Counted from the first letter of the stretch, positions 42,777 to 53,892 are shown. The stretch: DNA of 64,000 bases from Actinomycetota bacterium (GCA_018268455.1 JAFDWM010000001.1:36393-100392), one strand, 5' to 3'. Numbers and translations: made by a program. The notes: generated by a model not told the origin, from the letters alone.

Positions 42777-43853
42777 ATGCCGTACGCAAAAGCCATGGCC
42801 GCAGCGGCGTTCGTCGTTGCGCTCGCACTCTCGGGGCCCGGAGGAATCGCACAGGCGGCGTCGAAGCCGGCGCCATCGTCCTCGAGTTCCACGGCGGGGT
42901 CCTCCACGGAGGTGCCGTATCAGGCGACCGTCGCGTACCGCGTCGTGGGCACCACGATCGCCGAGGCCAAGTTCACGGTGCTCACGGTCGCCCGGATCAC
43001 GGGTGCGACGGTGTTGTACTACGCGCTCACGGATGCCTCTCCCGGCGCATACGGCTGGCTGCTCACGCCGCGCGTGCACCTCGGCACGCCCTATCGTGCC
43101 GGCAGTGCCTCCGACATCGGCCTCGTCGACGCGACGGGGAAGAAGCTCTACATGCCACTGGAGAGCGGCGGCGACTGCCTGTGCGGCATCCCGGCGGATC
43201 TGCAGCCGAAGGGCGGTGGCACCGACCCCGTCGTCGGCTTCGCCGTCATGCCTGAGCTGCCCGCGTCGCTCACCCACGTGAGCGTGCAGATCGGCGGGAA
43301 CGCGACCATCCCGGACGTCCCGATCGCGGCATCGCCGCCGAAGGGCGAGACGGTGGGGCCGCCGGTCCCGCTGGGCCACTGGCCGATCCTGCCGCGGGAT
43401 TCCGAGATCGCCGCCGCGGATCCGAAGATCGTCACCCTCGACCTGGTCGAGCACGTCGCCGACAAGCAGGCCGCGACCTCGACCGACGCCACGTCGACGA
43501 CGGTCGCGCTCAACTCCGACGTGCTGTTCGAGTTCGCGAAGGCGGAGCTCACGCCGCAGGCGGCGCAGACGCTCGCGGGTGTGGCGGCCGACATCGACAA
43601 GAGCGCGACCGGGCCGGTCAGCATCACCGGCTACACCGATGCGGTGGGCACCGACGCCGAGAACCAGGTGCTGTCCGAGCAGCGCGCGCAGGCGGTGCTG
43701 GCGGCGCTGAAGCCGTTGATCAAGAATGCGGCGGTGACGTTCACCACCGCGGGACGAGGCGAGCAGGATCCGGTGGCCGACAACGGCACCGACGAGGGCC
43801 GGGCGCTGAACCGCCGGGTCGCGATCTCCTACGCGACGAAGGAGGAGAAGTGA
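42777..43853 (+). CDS. Secreted OmpA-domain protein
   Basis: A 358-residue protein with a Sec signal peptide (1-28, cut near AQAAS), a Ser-rich linker, a domain of about 150 residues containing a CLC motif (GGDCLCGIPADL), and a C-terminal OmpA peptidoglycan-binding domain. The OmpA part (~240-355) has the landmarks VLFEFAKAELTPQAAQTL and TDAVGTDAENQVLSEQRAQAVL. In monoderm actinobacteria such proteins bind the cell wall. The central domain resembles the lipoprotein encoded next, pointing to duplication and fusion. GGAGGGGAG precedes ATG 42777. The stop overlaps the next start (TGATG). Confidence 0.85.
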   Translation: MPYAKAMAAAAFVVALALSGPGGIAQAASKPAPSSSSSTAGSSTEVPYQATVAYRVVGTTIAEAKFTVLTVARITGATVLYYALTDASPGAYGWLLTPRVHLGTPYRAGSASDIGLVDATGKKLYMPLESGGDCLCGIPADLQPKGGGTDPVVGFAVMPELPASLTHVSVQIGGNATIPDVPIAASPPKGETVGPPVPLGHWPILPRDSEIAAADPKIVTLDLVEHVADKQAATSTDATSTTVALNSDVLFEFAKAELTPQAAQTLAGVAADIDKSATGPVSITGYTDAVGTDAENQVLSEQRAQAVLAALKPLIKNAAVTFTTAGRGEQDPVADNGTDEGRALNRRVAISYATKEEK

Positions 43854-44440
43854 TGCGTCGTTCGCCGATTCTCATGGCAGGAGCTCTCCTCGTCGCGAGC
43901 ACGCTGCTCGCCGGCTGCACGGGTACGCCTTCGCCGACGAAACCGAAGCCGTCGCCGTCGAGCACCGCGCTGACCGCCCGGGATGTGGCGAAGAAGATCG
44001 CCGGCACGGAGTTCTCCACGGCATCGCTCGCGCATGTCGACGGCACGATCGCTGCCGCCGGGACCCAGGTCAAGGTGCGCCTCGATGTCGAGGAGGTGCG
44101 CGCGCTCGCGGACTCGACGATGCTGACGTGGCGGCTGTCGTCGGCCTCCGGACAGCAGGAGGACGTCACATCGTTCCAGTTCGCCGTCGCCCCTGATCTG
44201 GACACCCGCAACGTCGCTGTCCTCTTCGACGGCGGCGATAGGACGCTGCGACCGTACACGTACCGGTACCGGAACGTCCAGGATCAAGGGTCGGTCTGCC
44301 TGTGCGCGACCATCGCCAAGACCGACGGCACAGGGGTTCAGCTCAGCGCGCTTCTGCCCGCGCTTCCCGACGGCACCAAGACCGTCGACGTGTCGATGCC
44401 GGGGTTCGATGTGATGAAGGGCGTGCCGGTCAGCCGGTGA
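43853..44440 (+). CDS. Lipoprotein paralogous to upstream OmpA protein's middle domain
   Basis: A 195-residue predicted lipoprotein: signal peptide with lipobox LLAGC (Cys ~22), a Pro/Ser/Lys-rich linker, then one domain. Its second half (FQFAVAPDLDTRNVAVLFDGG, GSVCLCATIAKTDG, LLPALPDGTKTVDVSMPGF) aligns by eye with the central domain of the preceding protein, including a shared CLC motif about 50 residues before the domain end. The two genes overlap by one base and are cotranscribed. It is not a recognised named family. A role at the cell surface together with the OmpA-domain protein is inferred. Confidence 0.78.
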   Translation: MRRSPILMAGALLVASTLLAGCTGTPSPTKPKPSPSSTALTARDVAKKIAGTEFSTASLAHVDGTIAAAGTQVKVRLDVEEVRALADSTMLTWRLSSASGQQEDVTSFQFAVAPDLDTRNVAVLFDGGDRTLRPYTYRYRNVQDQGSVCLCATIAKTDGTGVQLSALLPALPDGTKTVDVSMPGFDVMKGVPVSR

Positions 44441-44491
44441 GCGGGGTCGGCGGAGCCACCAGCCGCCACGCTCAACGTCGGCGCCCGCTCG

Positions 44492-46819
<2,328 letters not shown>

Positions 46820-46855
46820 GTCGTCAGGGGCGAGATCGCGGAAAGCACTGACGAC
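46820..46855 (+). terminator. Possible terminator after ligA
   Basis: GTCGTCAG (46820-46827) pairs with CTGACGAC (46848-46855); the loop holds a small GCGA-GA-TCGC hairpin. There is no T-run. It lies directly after the ligA stop. Confidence 0.35.
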
Positions 46856-46902
46856 CGGGGGATTCTTCCAGATTCACACTTCTCTTGTTCGTACATATCT
46901 GC

Positions 46903-46908
46903 TAAACT
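46903..46908 (+). promoter_or_regulatory. -10 box TAAACT, leaderless start of DUF222-HNH gene
   Basis: TAAACT, six bases (CGGGTC), then ATG 46915. The ~50 nt upstream are the most A/T-rich spot in this part of the window. Confidence 0.6.
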
Positions 46909-46914
46909 CGGGTC

Positions 46915-48372
46915 ATGGAAGCCACCGATCCGAACCCCGGCGAGGAGCCCGTTGTTGACGGCTCCCGGCCGGTGGTGCGGGTGGGTGAGGCGTTCGTCGC
47001 GGCGCGTCTGATGGATGGGTTGCAGGAGGATGACGTGGCGATCAACCGGCGGGCCGTGCAGCGGGCGCAACGGATCGTCGAGGTCGTGGAGCTGGCTCGT
47101 CGGCACCCGGAGATCTACACGATCGGTGACGGGCCGGATGATGCGGATCATGCACGACGGTCGGTGTTCTTCGACATCGCACTGCGGTTGCAGATCTCGG
47201 AGAACGAGGCCCAGTCCCTCGCGTGCACGGCCGAGACCGCCCGGGAGCTGCTGCCGGAGCTGTGGCAGCTGGCGCGGGATGGGCTGGTCGCGTTCCGGTT
47301 CGTGACGGTCGCGGCCGGGGCGGTGCTGCGGCTGCGGGCCCCGGTCGGGGCGGACGAGACGGCACGGGAGTACGCGGCGGAGGCGGTCGAACTGGTGGAT
47401 CGGGCGTGCGCGAAGTGGGCGTTGAGCCTGCCGGTCGGCGCGTTCCGCCGCCGGGTGAGCACGCTGGTGGAGCGTCTGGATCCGGCGCCGGCCGAGGTGC
47501 GGCATGCGCGGGGGATGGGGGAACGGCGGGTCGTGGTCGAAGACGCCGGCGACGGCATGTCGTGGCTTCTGGCGTTGATCCCGACGGTGAAGGCGGTCGC
47601 GATCAAACGGCGGTTGACGTCGGCGGCGAAGCACCTGCAGAAGAGCGAGCGGGGCGGGCGCACGCGGGATCAGGTCCGTGCTGATCTCGCCGCGGACTGG
47701 CTGACCGGTGTCGGCACGGAGAACGCGGTGAAGACGACGGTGTTCGTGACGGTCCCGGTCGGGCTCCTCACCGGCGACACGACAGCCGGGCCGGGTTCCT
47801 CGTTCGGGCCCGCCGCGCAGACCGGCCCGTCGGATGCTGAAGCCGGCGACGCGTCCGCTACGGCTCGCCCTGCCGCCGGAGCTGCGAGACCCTCCGAAAC
47901 CACGGCCGCCGGGCTTGCCGGGGCGGTGTTCCCGGTGCAGGGCAATCCGGTGGCGTCGGCGTCGGTGGCGCAGCTGGTCGGGCATGGTCCGATCGATCCG
48001 GTCACGGCGCGGCAGGCGTTTCTGGATGCGACGGGGTTCCGGCGGGTGATCACGGATCCGGTGCGCGGGGTGGTGCTGGACATGGACCGGCGCAGGTACC
48101 GGCCGACGAAAGCGCAGCGGGACTGGCTGGTGCTGCAGCACGGCACCTGCGCCCGCGACGGGTGCGACCGGCTCGCGCTGGACGCCGACCTCGACCACGA
48201 ACGCGCCTGGGCGCGCGGCGGGCCGACGGACGTCGGGAACCTGCGGCCGCTGTGCCCGGCCGACCATGTCCGCAATCACCGCACGAAGATGATCTATCGG
48301 CGACGCGAGGATCTCACCGTGCAGGTCACCAGCCCCACCGGCTTCCACACCACCGACCCACCACCCTTCTGA
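46915..48372 (+). CDS. DUF222/HNH endonuclease-like protein (13E12 type)
   Basis: A 485-residue member of the actinobacterial DUF222 plus HNH family. The DUF222 part (~25-260) includes RRSVFFDIALRLQISENEA, a low-complexity Ala/Pro/Gly linker follows (~290-345), and the C-terminal HNH nuclease lies at ~405-460 with CARDGCDR, DLDHERAWARGG and NLRPLCPADHVRNH. Zinc-type CxxxxC and the HNH His residues are intact. Codon use differs a little from its neighbours (many CGG and GGG-type codons). These genes are multi-copy in Microbacteriaceae and mycobacteria (13E12 repeats) and may be mobile; their role is unsettled. Confidence 0.86.
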   Translation: MEATDPNPGEEPVVDGSRPVVRVGEAFVAARLMDGLQEDDVAINRRAVQRAQRIVEVVELARRHPEIYTIGDGPDDADHARRSVFFDIALRLQISENEAQSLACTAETARELLPELWQLARDGLVAFRFVTVAAGAVLRLRAPVGADETAREYAAEAVELVDRACAKWALSLPVGAFRRRVSTLVERLDPAPAEVRHARGMGERRVVVEDAGDGMSWLLALIPTVKAVAIKRRLTSAAKHLQKSERGGRTRDQVRADLAADWLTGVGTENAVKTTVFVTVPVGLLTGDTTAGPGSSFGPAAQTGPSDAEAGDASATARPAAGAARPSETTAAGLAGAVFPVQGNPVASASVAQLVGHGPIDPVTARQAFLDATGFRRVITDPVRGVVLDMDRRRYRPTKAQRDWLVLQHGTCARDGCDRLALDADLDHERAWARGGPTDVGNLRPLCPADHVRNHRTKMIYRRREDLTVQVTSPTGFHTTDPPPF

Positions 48373-48387
48373 GACCCGAGCCGGGGA

Positions 48388-48393
48388 TAGGCT
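48388..48393 (+). promoter_or_regulatory. -10 box TAGGCT upstream of FetB-like gene
   Basis: TAGGCT, seven bases, then GTG 48401. Confidence 0.5.
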
Positions 48394-48400
48394 CGCGAGC

Positions 48401-49150
48401 GTGAGCACTGCCGTCGACCTGATTCCGACTCTGATCGGCGTCGGCGTCCTCGTCGCCGAGGCGACGGCGGCGCTGCTGCTATTCCGAGTTCGCGGCGCGT
48501 GGGCGCCGGCCGCCGCGATCGCCCGCGGAGTCGTGCAGCTCGCGATCATCAGCCTGATCCTCGGTGGGATCATCACACAGCCCGCCTTGATCGTGGTCGC
48601 GCTGCTCGTGATGTTCTGCGTGGCGGTCTCGGTCGCGACGCGTCGGATCGGGTGGAGCCGGCAGACGGCGCTCGTGATGTCGACCTCGATCGCCGCGGGG
48701 ATCGCGATCTCGGCGGCCGCGGTCTTCGGATCCGGAGCACTGCAGCCGACACCGCGCTATGCGCTGGCGATCGGAGCGATCGTCATCGGCAACACGATGA
48801 ACATCGCCACCCTCACCGGACGGCTCTTCTGGCGTTCGGTCATCGACCACTGGGACGAGGTCGAGGGATGGCTCGCTCTCGGCGCCACACCCCGGCGATC
48901 CACGCTTGAGCTGGCCCGCGGAGCGGTGCGCGAGGCGCTGATCCCCTCGATCGATCAGACCAAGACCACCGGGCTGGTGGTGCTCCCCGGTGCGTTCGTC
49001 GGCGCGATCTTCGGCGGACTGTCACCGCTCGAGGCCGGCCGGTTCCAGATCATCGTGCTCGCCGCGATCATGGCGGCCGGATCCGTCACCGCCGTCCTCG
49101 TCGCGACCTGGCTCGGCCCCGTGCGCACGAAGCCCGTGCTCGCGAACTGA
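48401..49150 (+). CDS. FetB-like ABC transporter permease (UPF0014)
   Basis: A 249-residue permease with six to seven hydrophobic segments. The family stretches ARGVVQLAIISLIL, the IGNTMNIATLTGRLFWRSV region, WLALGATPRRSTLELARGAVREAL (EAA-like coupling loop) and the GAFVGAIFGGLSPLEAGRFQI segment are clear. In E. coli FetAB exports iron under oxidative stress. No FetA-type ATPase gene is adjacent, so the ATPase must be elsewhere or the protein acts differently. The start is GTG 48401. Confidence 0.84.
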   Translation: MSTAVDLIPTLIGVGVLVAEATAALLLFRVRGAWAPAAAIARGVVQLAIISLILGGIITQPALIVVALLVMFCVAVSVATRRIGWSRQTALVMSTSIAAGIAISAAAVFGSGALQPTPRYALAIGAIVIGNTMNIATLTGRLFWRSVIDHWDEVEGWLALGATPRRSTLELARGAVREALIPSIDQTKTTGLVVLPGAFVGAIFGGLSPLEAGRFQIIVLAAIMAAGSVTAVLVATWLGPVRTKPVLAN

Positions 49151-49163
49151 AGATCCCCGGCAG

Positions 49164-49525
49164 TCAGTCGATCGTCGTTCCCTGGTGGTGCACGAGCTGC
49201 CAGCCTTTCGTGTTCGAGCCTCAACGGCTCGTCATGAACGGCCAGACGGAAACGGCGGAAGGCTCCATTGCCGGTCATCTCTGTGCGAAGCCGTTCCTGC
49301 ACCCGGAGGTCGCCGATGGCGTCGGCGAAGTCGACCATGTCCTGGTACTCCTCGGGCGCCGTCGCCGGGGGCACGGGGTACTCCCTGCGTGGCTGGATCT
49401 TCGTCGGCGAGTTCAGACCAGTCATCGTCGCCCATGACATGCACGCTGCCGTCCGGCGTGACCGATGCTCGGAAGTCCGTGCTGTGCATGGCTTGTGCGA
49501 TCAGGTCGAGGTCCACATGATCCAT
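49164..49525 (-). pseudogene. Frameshifted UPF0158-family gene relic
   Basis: From ATG 49525 one frame reads MDHVDLDLIAQAMHST and continues to WSELADEDPATQ. Near 49398 the match moves to another frame: REYPVPPATAPEEYQDMVDF, then TEMTGNGAFRRFRLAV. Together these rebuild the first ~95 residues of a UPF0158 protein (acidic core, the EYxDMxDF motif, GAFRRF). At least one indel is needed. The C-terminal part after GAFRRF does not resemble the family, and a third frame ends with GWQLVHHQGTTID at 49164. This could be decay or a sequencing indel. It converges with the DUF4262 gene region. Confidence 0.55.
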
Positions 49526-49624
49526 ACCCCCCCATCCTGGAGCCAATCACGAGGTACCGAAGCGGGACCGGGGAATGTCAGAGACAGCTCCTACTCTCGT
49601 CCGTATCGACAGGAGGGGGACAGC

Positions 49625-50119
49625 ATGACTCAGAGACCGACGCCCGAAGAGGTGGCGGAATGGCTGGTCGAGGAGAACCGTCGTACGGCGCAGATCATCC
49701 GCCGCCACGGGGTGTTCATCCAGTACGTCGGCAGCGACGACGTGCGCAGATCGACGGCATTCGCCTACACAGTGGGCTTGTTCGGACTCGGCCATCCGGA
49801 ATTGCTCGTGCTCGGACTGTCATCCTCGACCGCGGGGAGTCTGCTGAACACGGTCGCGGAGCGTGTCCGTGCAGGGGCTGACCTCTCACCGGGCCAAGTA
49901 CTGGAGTTCGAGGAGTGGACGCACAGGGTTGCGGTCGAGGTGTTGCCGAACCCGGCGCAGATCCTGTTCGCAGCGAACTCGTACTATCAACGCCCCGACG
50001 AAGCATCCGTTCCTGCCTACCAGCTCAGCTACGACGACCGCGATGGGCGATTCCCGTGGGACGCCGGATACGACGTGCCTGCGTGGATCCAGCCTCGGCC
50101 GGGAGAATTTCGAGCATGA
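49625..50119 (+). CDS. DUF4262 domain protein
   Basis: A 164-residue soluble protein. The core HGVFIQYVGSDD, FAYTVGLFGLGHPELLVLGL and the C-terminal AYQLSYDDRDGRFPWDAGY match the DUF4262 family, whose function is unknown. No signal peptide or membrane segment is seen. ATG 49625 is preceded by AGGAGGGGG with good spacing, making this one of the clearly leadered genes in the window. It converges with the helicase gene (22 nt apart). Confidence 0.82.
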   Translation: MTQRPTPEEVAEWLVEENRRTAQIIRRHGVFIQYVGSDDVRRSTAFAYTVGLFGLGHPELLVLGLSSSTAGSLLNTVAERVRAGADLSPGQVLEFEEWTHRVAVEVLPNPAQILFAANSYYQRPDEASVPAYQLSYDDRDGRFPWDAGYDVPAWIQPRPGEFRA

Positions 50120-50141
50120 CGCGGTTCCGGCCCGCGAGTGG

Positions 50142-52067
50142 TCAGTCCTTGTGGCGCGGCTTGCGCGGCGGACGGTCATCCGAACGACGGTCGTCGCGCG
50201 AGCCGTAGCCGCGGTCGTCGCGTCGCGGACGGTCGCCGTACCCACGGTCGTCACGGCCCCGATCATCCCGGCGAGGGCGGTCGTCGCGCGAGCCGTACCC
50301 GCGGTCGTCTCGGTCGCCCCGCGGGCCGCGGTTCGGGCGGCCGGAATCGCGCTGGATCTCGATGAGCCGGCCCGAGATGCGCGTGTCGCGCAGCCGGTCC
50401 AGCACCGAGGAGTCCAGGTTCGACGGCAGTTCGACGATCGAGAAGTCCGGACGGATCGTGATCGCGCCGAAGTCGTCGCGACCTAGCCCGCCCTCGTTCG
50501 CGAGCGCGCCGACGATCTGACGCGGCTCCACCCGGTGCCGGCGGCCGACCTCGATCCGGTACGGCGTGTAGTCGCCGCGGCTGCGTCGCTCCGGACGGGA
50601 TCCGCGGTCGTCACGGTCCCGGGAATCGCGGCCGCCCGACCGCTCCGCACGGTCGGCGCGCGGCGGACGGTTGTCGGCGGCGACCGCGGCGGACAGGGCG
50701 TCGTTCGCGGGATCCAGGAGCAGCGGCGTCTCACCCTGCGCGACGATGGCCAGCGCCGCGGCCACGTCGGCCTCCGGCACGTCGTGGTGGCGCACATAGT
50801 GCGCGATGATGTCGCGGAAGGCCTCGATCCGGCCGGTCTCCTCGAGCGCCCCGGTGATCGCGTCGTCGAAGCGGGCAAGGCGCGTGCTGTTCACGTCCTC
50901 GGTGGTGGGCAGCTGCATCTGTGCGGGCTGCTGGCGCGTGGCGCGCTCGATGTGCTTGAGCAGGTAGCGCTCACGCGGCGTGATGAAGCTGATCGCGTCT
51001 CCCGAGCGACCAGCGCGGCCGGTGCGGCCGATGCGGTGCACGTACGACTCGGTGTCGGTGGGGATGTCGAAGTTCACGACGTGGCTGATGCGCTCGACGT
51101 CGAGACCGCGCGCCGCGACGTCGGTCGCCACGAGGATGTCGAGCTTGCCGTCCTTGAGCTGGCCGACCGTGCGCTCACGCATCGGCTGCGGGATGTCGCC
51201 GTTGATCGCGGCGGCGGAGTAGCCGCGGGCCCGCAGCTTCTCGGCGAGCGTCTCCGTCTCGTTCTTGGTGCGGACGAAGACGATCATCCCCTCGAAGTTC
51301 TCCACCTCGAGGATCCGGGTGAGCGCATCCACCTTCTGTGCGTACGACACCACGAGGTAGCGCTGGGTGATGTTCGCGTTGGTCGTGGTCTTGCCCTTGA
51401 CCGAGATCTCCTCGGGGTCGTGCAGGTACTGCTGCGCGAGCCGGCGGATCGTGGCGGGCATCGTCGCGGAGAAGAGCGCGACCTGCTTTTCCTCCGGGGT
51501 CTGGGCGAGGATCTGCTCCACGTCCTCGGCGAAGCCCATCTTGAGCATCTCGTCGGCCTCGTCCAGGACGAGGTTCTTCAGCTCAGAGAGGTCCAGCGTG
51601 CCCTTCGCGAGGTGGTCCATGATGCGGCCGGGGGTGCCGACGACGATGTGCACACCGCGGCGCAGTGCGGACAGCTGCACGCCATAGCCCTGGCCGCCGT
51701 AGACGGGCAGCAGGTGCACGCCGGGCAGCTGCGCGGCGTACGCCTCGAAGGCCTCGGCGACCTGCAGCGCGAGCTCGCGGGTCGGGGCGAGCACGAGGGC
51801 CTGCGGCTTGCGCTGCTCGAGATCGAGGTTCTCCAGGATCGGCAGGGCGAAGGCGGCGGTCTTGCCGGTTCCGGTCTGCGCGGTGCCGAGCACGTCGCGG
51901 CCGCCGAGAAGCAGCGGGATCGTCTCACGCTGGATCGCCGACGGCGTCTCATAGCCGAGGGCCTTGATCGCCGCGAGCACGGGCCCGGTGATGCCGATCT
52001 CCTCGAATCCGGGGGTCGATTCGGTCTCGGCGGGGGCGTCTTCGTGAGTCGCGGCGTCTTCAGTCAC
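50142..52067 (-). CDS. DEAD-box RNA helicase (DeaD/CsdA type)
   Basis: A 641-residue ATP-dependent RNA helicase for ribosome assembly and RNA turnover. Motifs in order: Q motif (GITGPVLAAIKALGYETPSAIQ), AQTGTGKT, PTRELALQ, VLDEADEML, FSATMP, VATDVAARGLDVERI and HRIGRTGRAGR. A DbpA-type RNA-binding domain follows (~500-570, PYRIEVGRRHRVEPRQIVGAL). The last ~70 residues are a repeat-rich Arg/Asp/Gly tail (DDRGYGSRDDRPRRDD and variants) that should bind RNA non-specifically. The start is GTG 52067 with TACTCT five bases upstream. Confidence 0.93.
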   Translation of the reverse strand: MTEDAATHEDAPAETESTPGFEEIGITGPVLAAIKALGYETPSAIQRETIPLLLGGRDVLGTAQTGTGKTAAFALPILENLDLEQRKPQALVLAPTRELALQVAEAFEAYAAQLPGVHLLPVYGGQGYGVQLSALRRGVHIVVGTPGRIMDHLAKGTLDLSELKNLVLDEADEMLKMGFAEDVEQILAQTPEEKQVALFSATMPATIRRLAQQYLHDPEEISVKGKTTTNANITQRYLVVSYAQKVDALTRILEVENFEGMIVFVRTKNETETLAEKLRARGYSAAAINGDIPQPMRERTVGQLKDGKLDILVATDVAARGLDVERISHVVNFDIPTDTESYVHRIGRTGRAGRSGDAISFITPRERYLLKHIERATRQQPAQMQLPTTEDVNSTRLARFDDAITGALEETGRIEAFRDIIAHYVRHHDVPEADVAAALAIVAQGETPLLLDPANDALSAAVAADNRPPRADRAERSGGRDSRDRDDRGSRPERRSRGDYTPYRIEVGRRHRVEPRQIVGALANEGGLGRDDFGAITIRPDFSIVELPSNLDSSVLDRLRDTRISGRLIEIQRDSGRPNRGPRGDRDDRGYGSRDDRPRRDDRGRDDRGYGDRPRRDDRGYGSRDDRRSDDRPPRKPRHKD

Positions 52068-52072
52068 ATCTC

Positions 52073-52078
52073 AGAGTA
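52073..52078 (-). promoter_or_regulatory. -10 box TACTCT of helicase gene
   Basis: On the minus strand TACTCT, five bases (GAGAT), then GTG 52067. Confidence 0.5.
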
Positions 52079-52137
52079 CCGTCCTGCGATGCCGCGCCGC
52101 TGGGAGAGCGCCTCGCGACGGCGTTGCGCGGCGCGTC

Positions 52138-53838
52138 TCAGCTGCCGGAGGTCAGCGCCACCAGCCGCTCCTTCACCTGGCGGCGCAGCACCTTGCCGAT
52201 CAGCGAAGTCGGAAGCTCGTCGACGACGTAGATCCGGCGGGGCACCTTGTACGGCGTGAGGATCCCGCGGGCGAACTCGCGGATCGCCTCGACGTCGACG
52301 TCGGTGCCGGGATCCACGACGATCGCCGCGACGACATCCTCGCCGGAGTGCTCGCTCGGAAGCCCCACGACCGCCGCGTCGATCACGTCGGGATGCTGGC
52401 GCAGCGCGCCCTCCACCTCAGTGGGGGCGACGTTGAAACCGCCTGTGATGATGAGCTCCTTGATCCGGTCGACGATTCGGACGAATCCCGCCTCGTCGAT
52501 CGTCACGATATCGCCGGTGCGGAACCATTCGCCCACGAACACCGCCTCGGTCTCCTCTGGCTTGCCGTAATAGCCGGAGAACACCTGGGGGCCGCGAACG
52601 ACGAGTTCGCCGGGCTGTCCCGGTTCGACATCCTTCGTCGGCTCCTCCGGGTCCACGACACGGCACTCGGTGCCCGGCAGAGGCAGCCCGACGGTGCCGG
52701 GCACGCGGTTCTCGGCCACTGGATTCGCCATCAGCACGGGCGAGCACTCGCTCAGACCGTACCCCTCGACGAGGTAACCGCCGCTCGCCTTCTCGAAGGG
52801 CACGACGAGTTCGTGTGGCAGGGCCATCGCACCGGAGATCGCGATCTCGGTACCCGCCAGCGAGACGCCCTTCGCGTTGGCAGCCGACAGCAGCCGCTCC
52901 GCGATCGGCGGCACGAGCGGAAGGAAGGTCGCCGGATGCTTCTTGTGCACCTCGAGGACGAGATCCGGATCGAACTTCGGGAACAGCACGAGCCGCGCAC
53001 CCATCGACATCGCGAAGGTGAGGCACAGCGTCAGCCCATAGGCGTGGAACATCGGCAGCACCGCGTACACGACGCAGCCGTTGCCGCGGGTGATCGACGG
53101 CACCCAGGCCTGCGCCTGCGCCGCGTTGGAGAGCAGGTTGCGGTGCGTGAGTGACGCGCCCTTCGGCGTGCCTGTCGTGCCGGACGTGTACTGGATGATC
53201 GCGAGATCATCCGTCTGGGGGCGCGGGTGCGAGGACGGCAGCGGCGCGTAGCCGAGCACGGTCTCCCACGTGGTCGTGCCGCGCACCTTGGTCGTGAGTG
53301 CGTCGCGCGACGCGCGCGCCTTCGCGATCGGCAGCCTCAGCGCGAAGCGGGTGAGCGCCGGCATCGCCCGGGTCACGTCGACCGAGATCAGCGTCGACAC
53401 GGCGAGGTCGGACGGGAATTCCTGCACCGAGGCGACGACCTTGTTCCAGACGATCGCGTGCTTCGCACCGTGGTCCTCGAACTGCTTGCGCAGCTCGCGC
53501 GGCGTGTACAGCGGGTTGTGCTCGACGACGACGGCGCCCAGACGCAGCACCGCGTAGAACGCGACGATGTGCTGCGGACAGTTCGGCAGCACGATCGCGA
53601 CCGGATCCCCGGCCTTCACGCCGAGCGCCTTGAGTCCCGCCGCTGCTCGGTCGATCGCGGACTGCATATCCCGATACGACGTGGTGCGCCCGAAGAACTG
53701 CAGGGCGGGCGCCTCCGGGTAATCGCGGGCCGACGCCTCGACGATGTCGATCAGTGAGCCGGAGACCTCGGCGAGGTCCTCGGGCACGCCCTCGGCATAG
53801 CTGGCGGTCCAGGGGCGCGGGGGAACGAACGTCGTCAC
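52138..53838 (-). CDS. Long-chain fatty acid-CoA ligase (FadD-like)
   Basis: A 566-residue acyl-adenylate-forming enzyme that activates fatty acids to acyl-CoA using ATP. Core motifs: the P-loop-like IQYTSGTTGTPKGASLTHRN, VEGYGLSECSPV (A5), WFRTGDIVTIDEAG (A7), IKELIITGGFNVAPTEVE (A8) and the catalytic Lys in LIGKVLRRQ near the end. No signal peptide is present; it is likely cytosolic at the membrane face. GTG 53838 follows TAGGCT by six bases. It is divergent from gatC across 54 nt. Confidence 0.91.
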   Translation of the reverse strand: MTTFVPPRPWTASYAEGVPEDLAEVSGSLIDIVEASARDYPEAPALQFFGRTTSYRDMQSAIDRAAAGLKALGVKAGDPVAIVLPNCPQHIVAFYAVLRLGAVVVEHNPLYTPRELRKQFEDHGAKHAIVWNKVVASVQEFPSDLAVSTLISVDVTRAMPALTRFALRLPIAKARASRDALTTKVRGTTTWETVLGYAPLPSSHPRPQTDDLAIIQYTSGTTGTPKGASLTHRNLLSNAAQAQAWVPSITRGNGCVVYAVLPMFHAYGLTLCLTFAMSMGARLVLFPKFDPDLVLEVHKKHPATFLPLVPPIAERLLSAANAKGVSLAGTEIAISGAMALPHELVVPFEKASGGYLVEGYGLSECSPVLMANPVAENRVPGTVGLPLPGTECRVVDPEEPTKDVEPGQPGELVVRGPQVFSGYYGKPEETEAVFVGEWFRTGDIVTIDEAGFVRIVDRIKELIITGGFNVAPTEVEGALRQHPDVIDAAVVGLPSEHSGEDVVAAIVVDPGTDVDVEAIREFARGILTPYKVPRRIYVVDELPTSLIGKVLRRQVKERLVALTSGS

Positions 53839-53844
53839 CCGTCC

Positions 53845-53850
53845 AGCCTA
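53845..53850 (-). promoter_or_regulatory. -10 box TAGGCT, leaderless start of acyl-CoA ligase gene
   Basis: On the minus strand TAGGCT, six bases (GGACGG), then GTG 53838. Its -35 region overlaps the gatC promoter. Confidence 0.6.
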
Positions 53851-53880
53851 TTGCTCATCGGCCGGGTCGCACCCGCTGAC

Positions 53881-53886
53881 TAGACT
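53881..53886 (+). promoter_or_regulatory. -10 box TAGACT, leaderless start of gatCAB
   Basis: TAGACT, six bases (GTTCCG), then GTG 53893. Confidence 0.65.
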
Positions 53887-53892
53887 GTTCCG

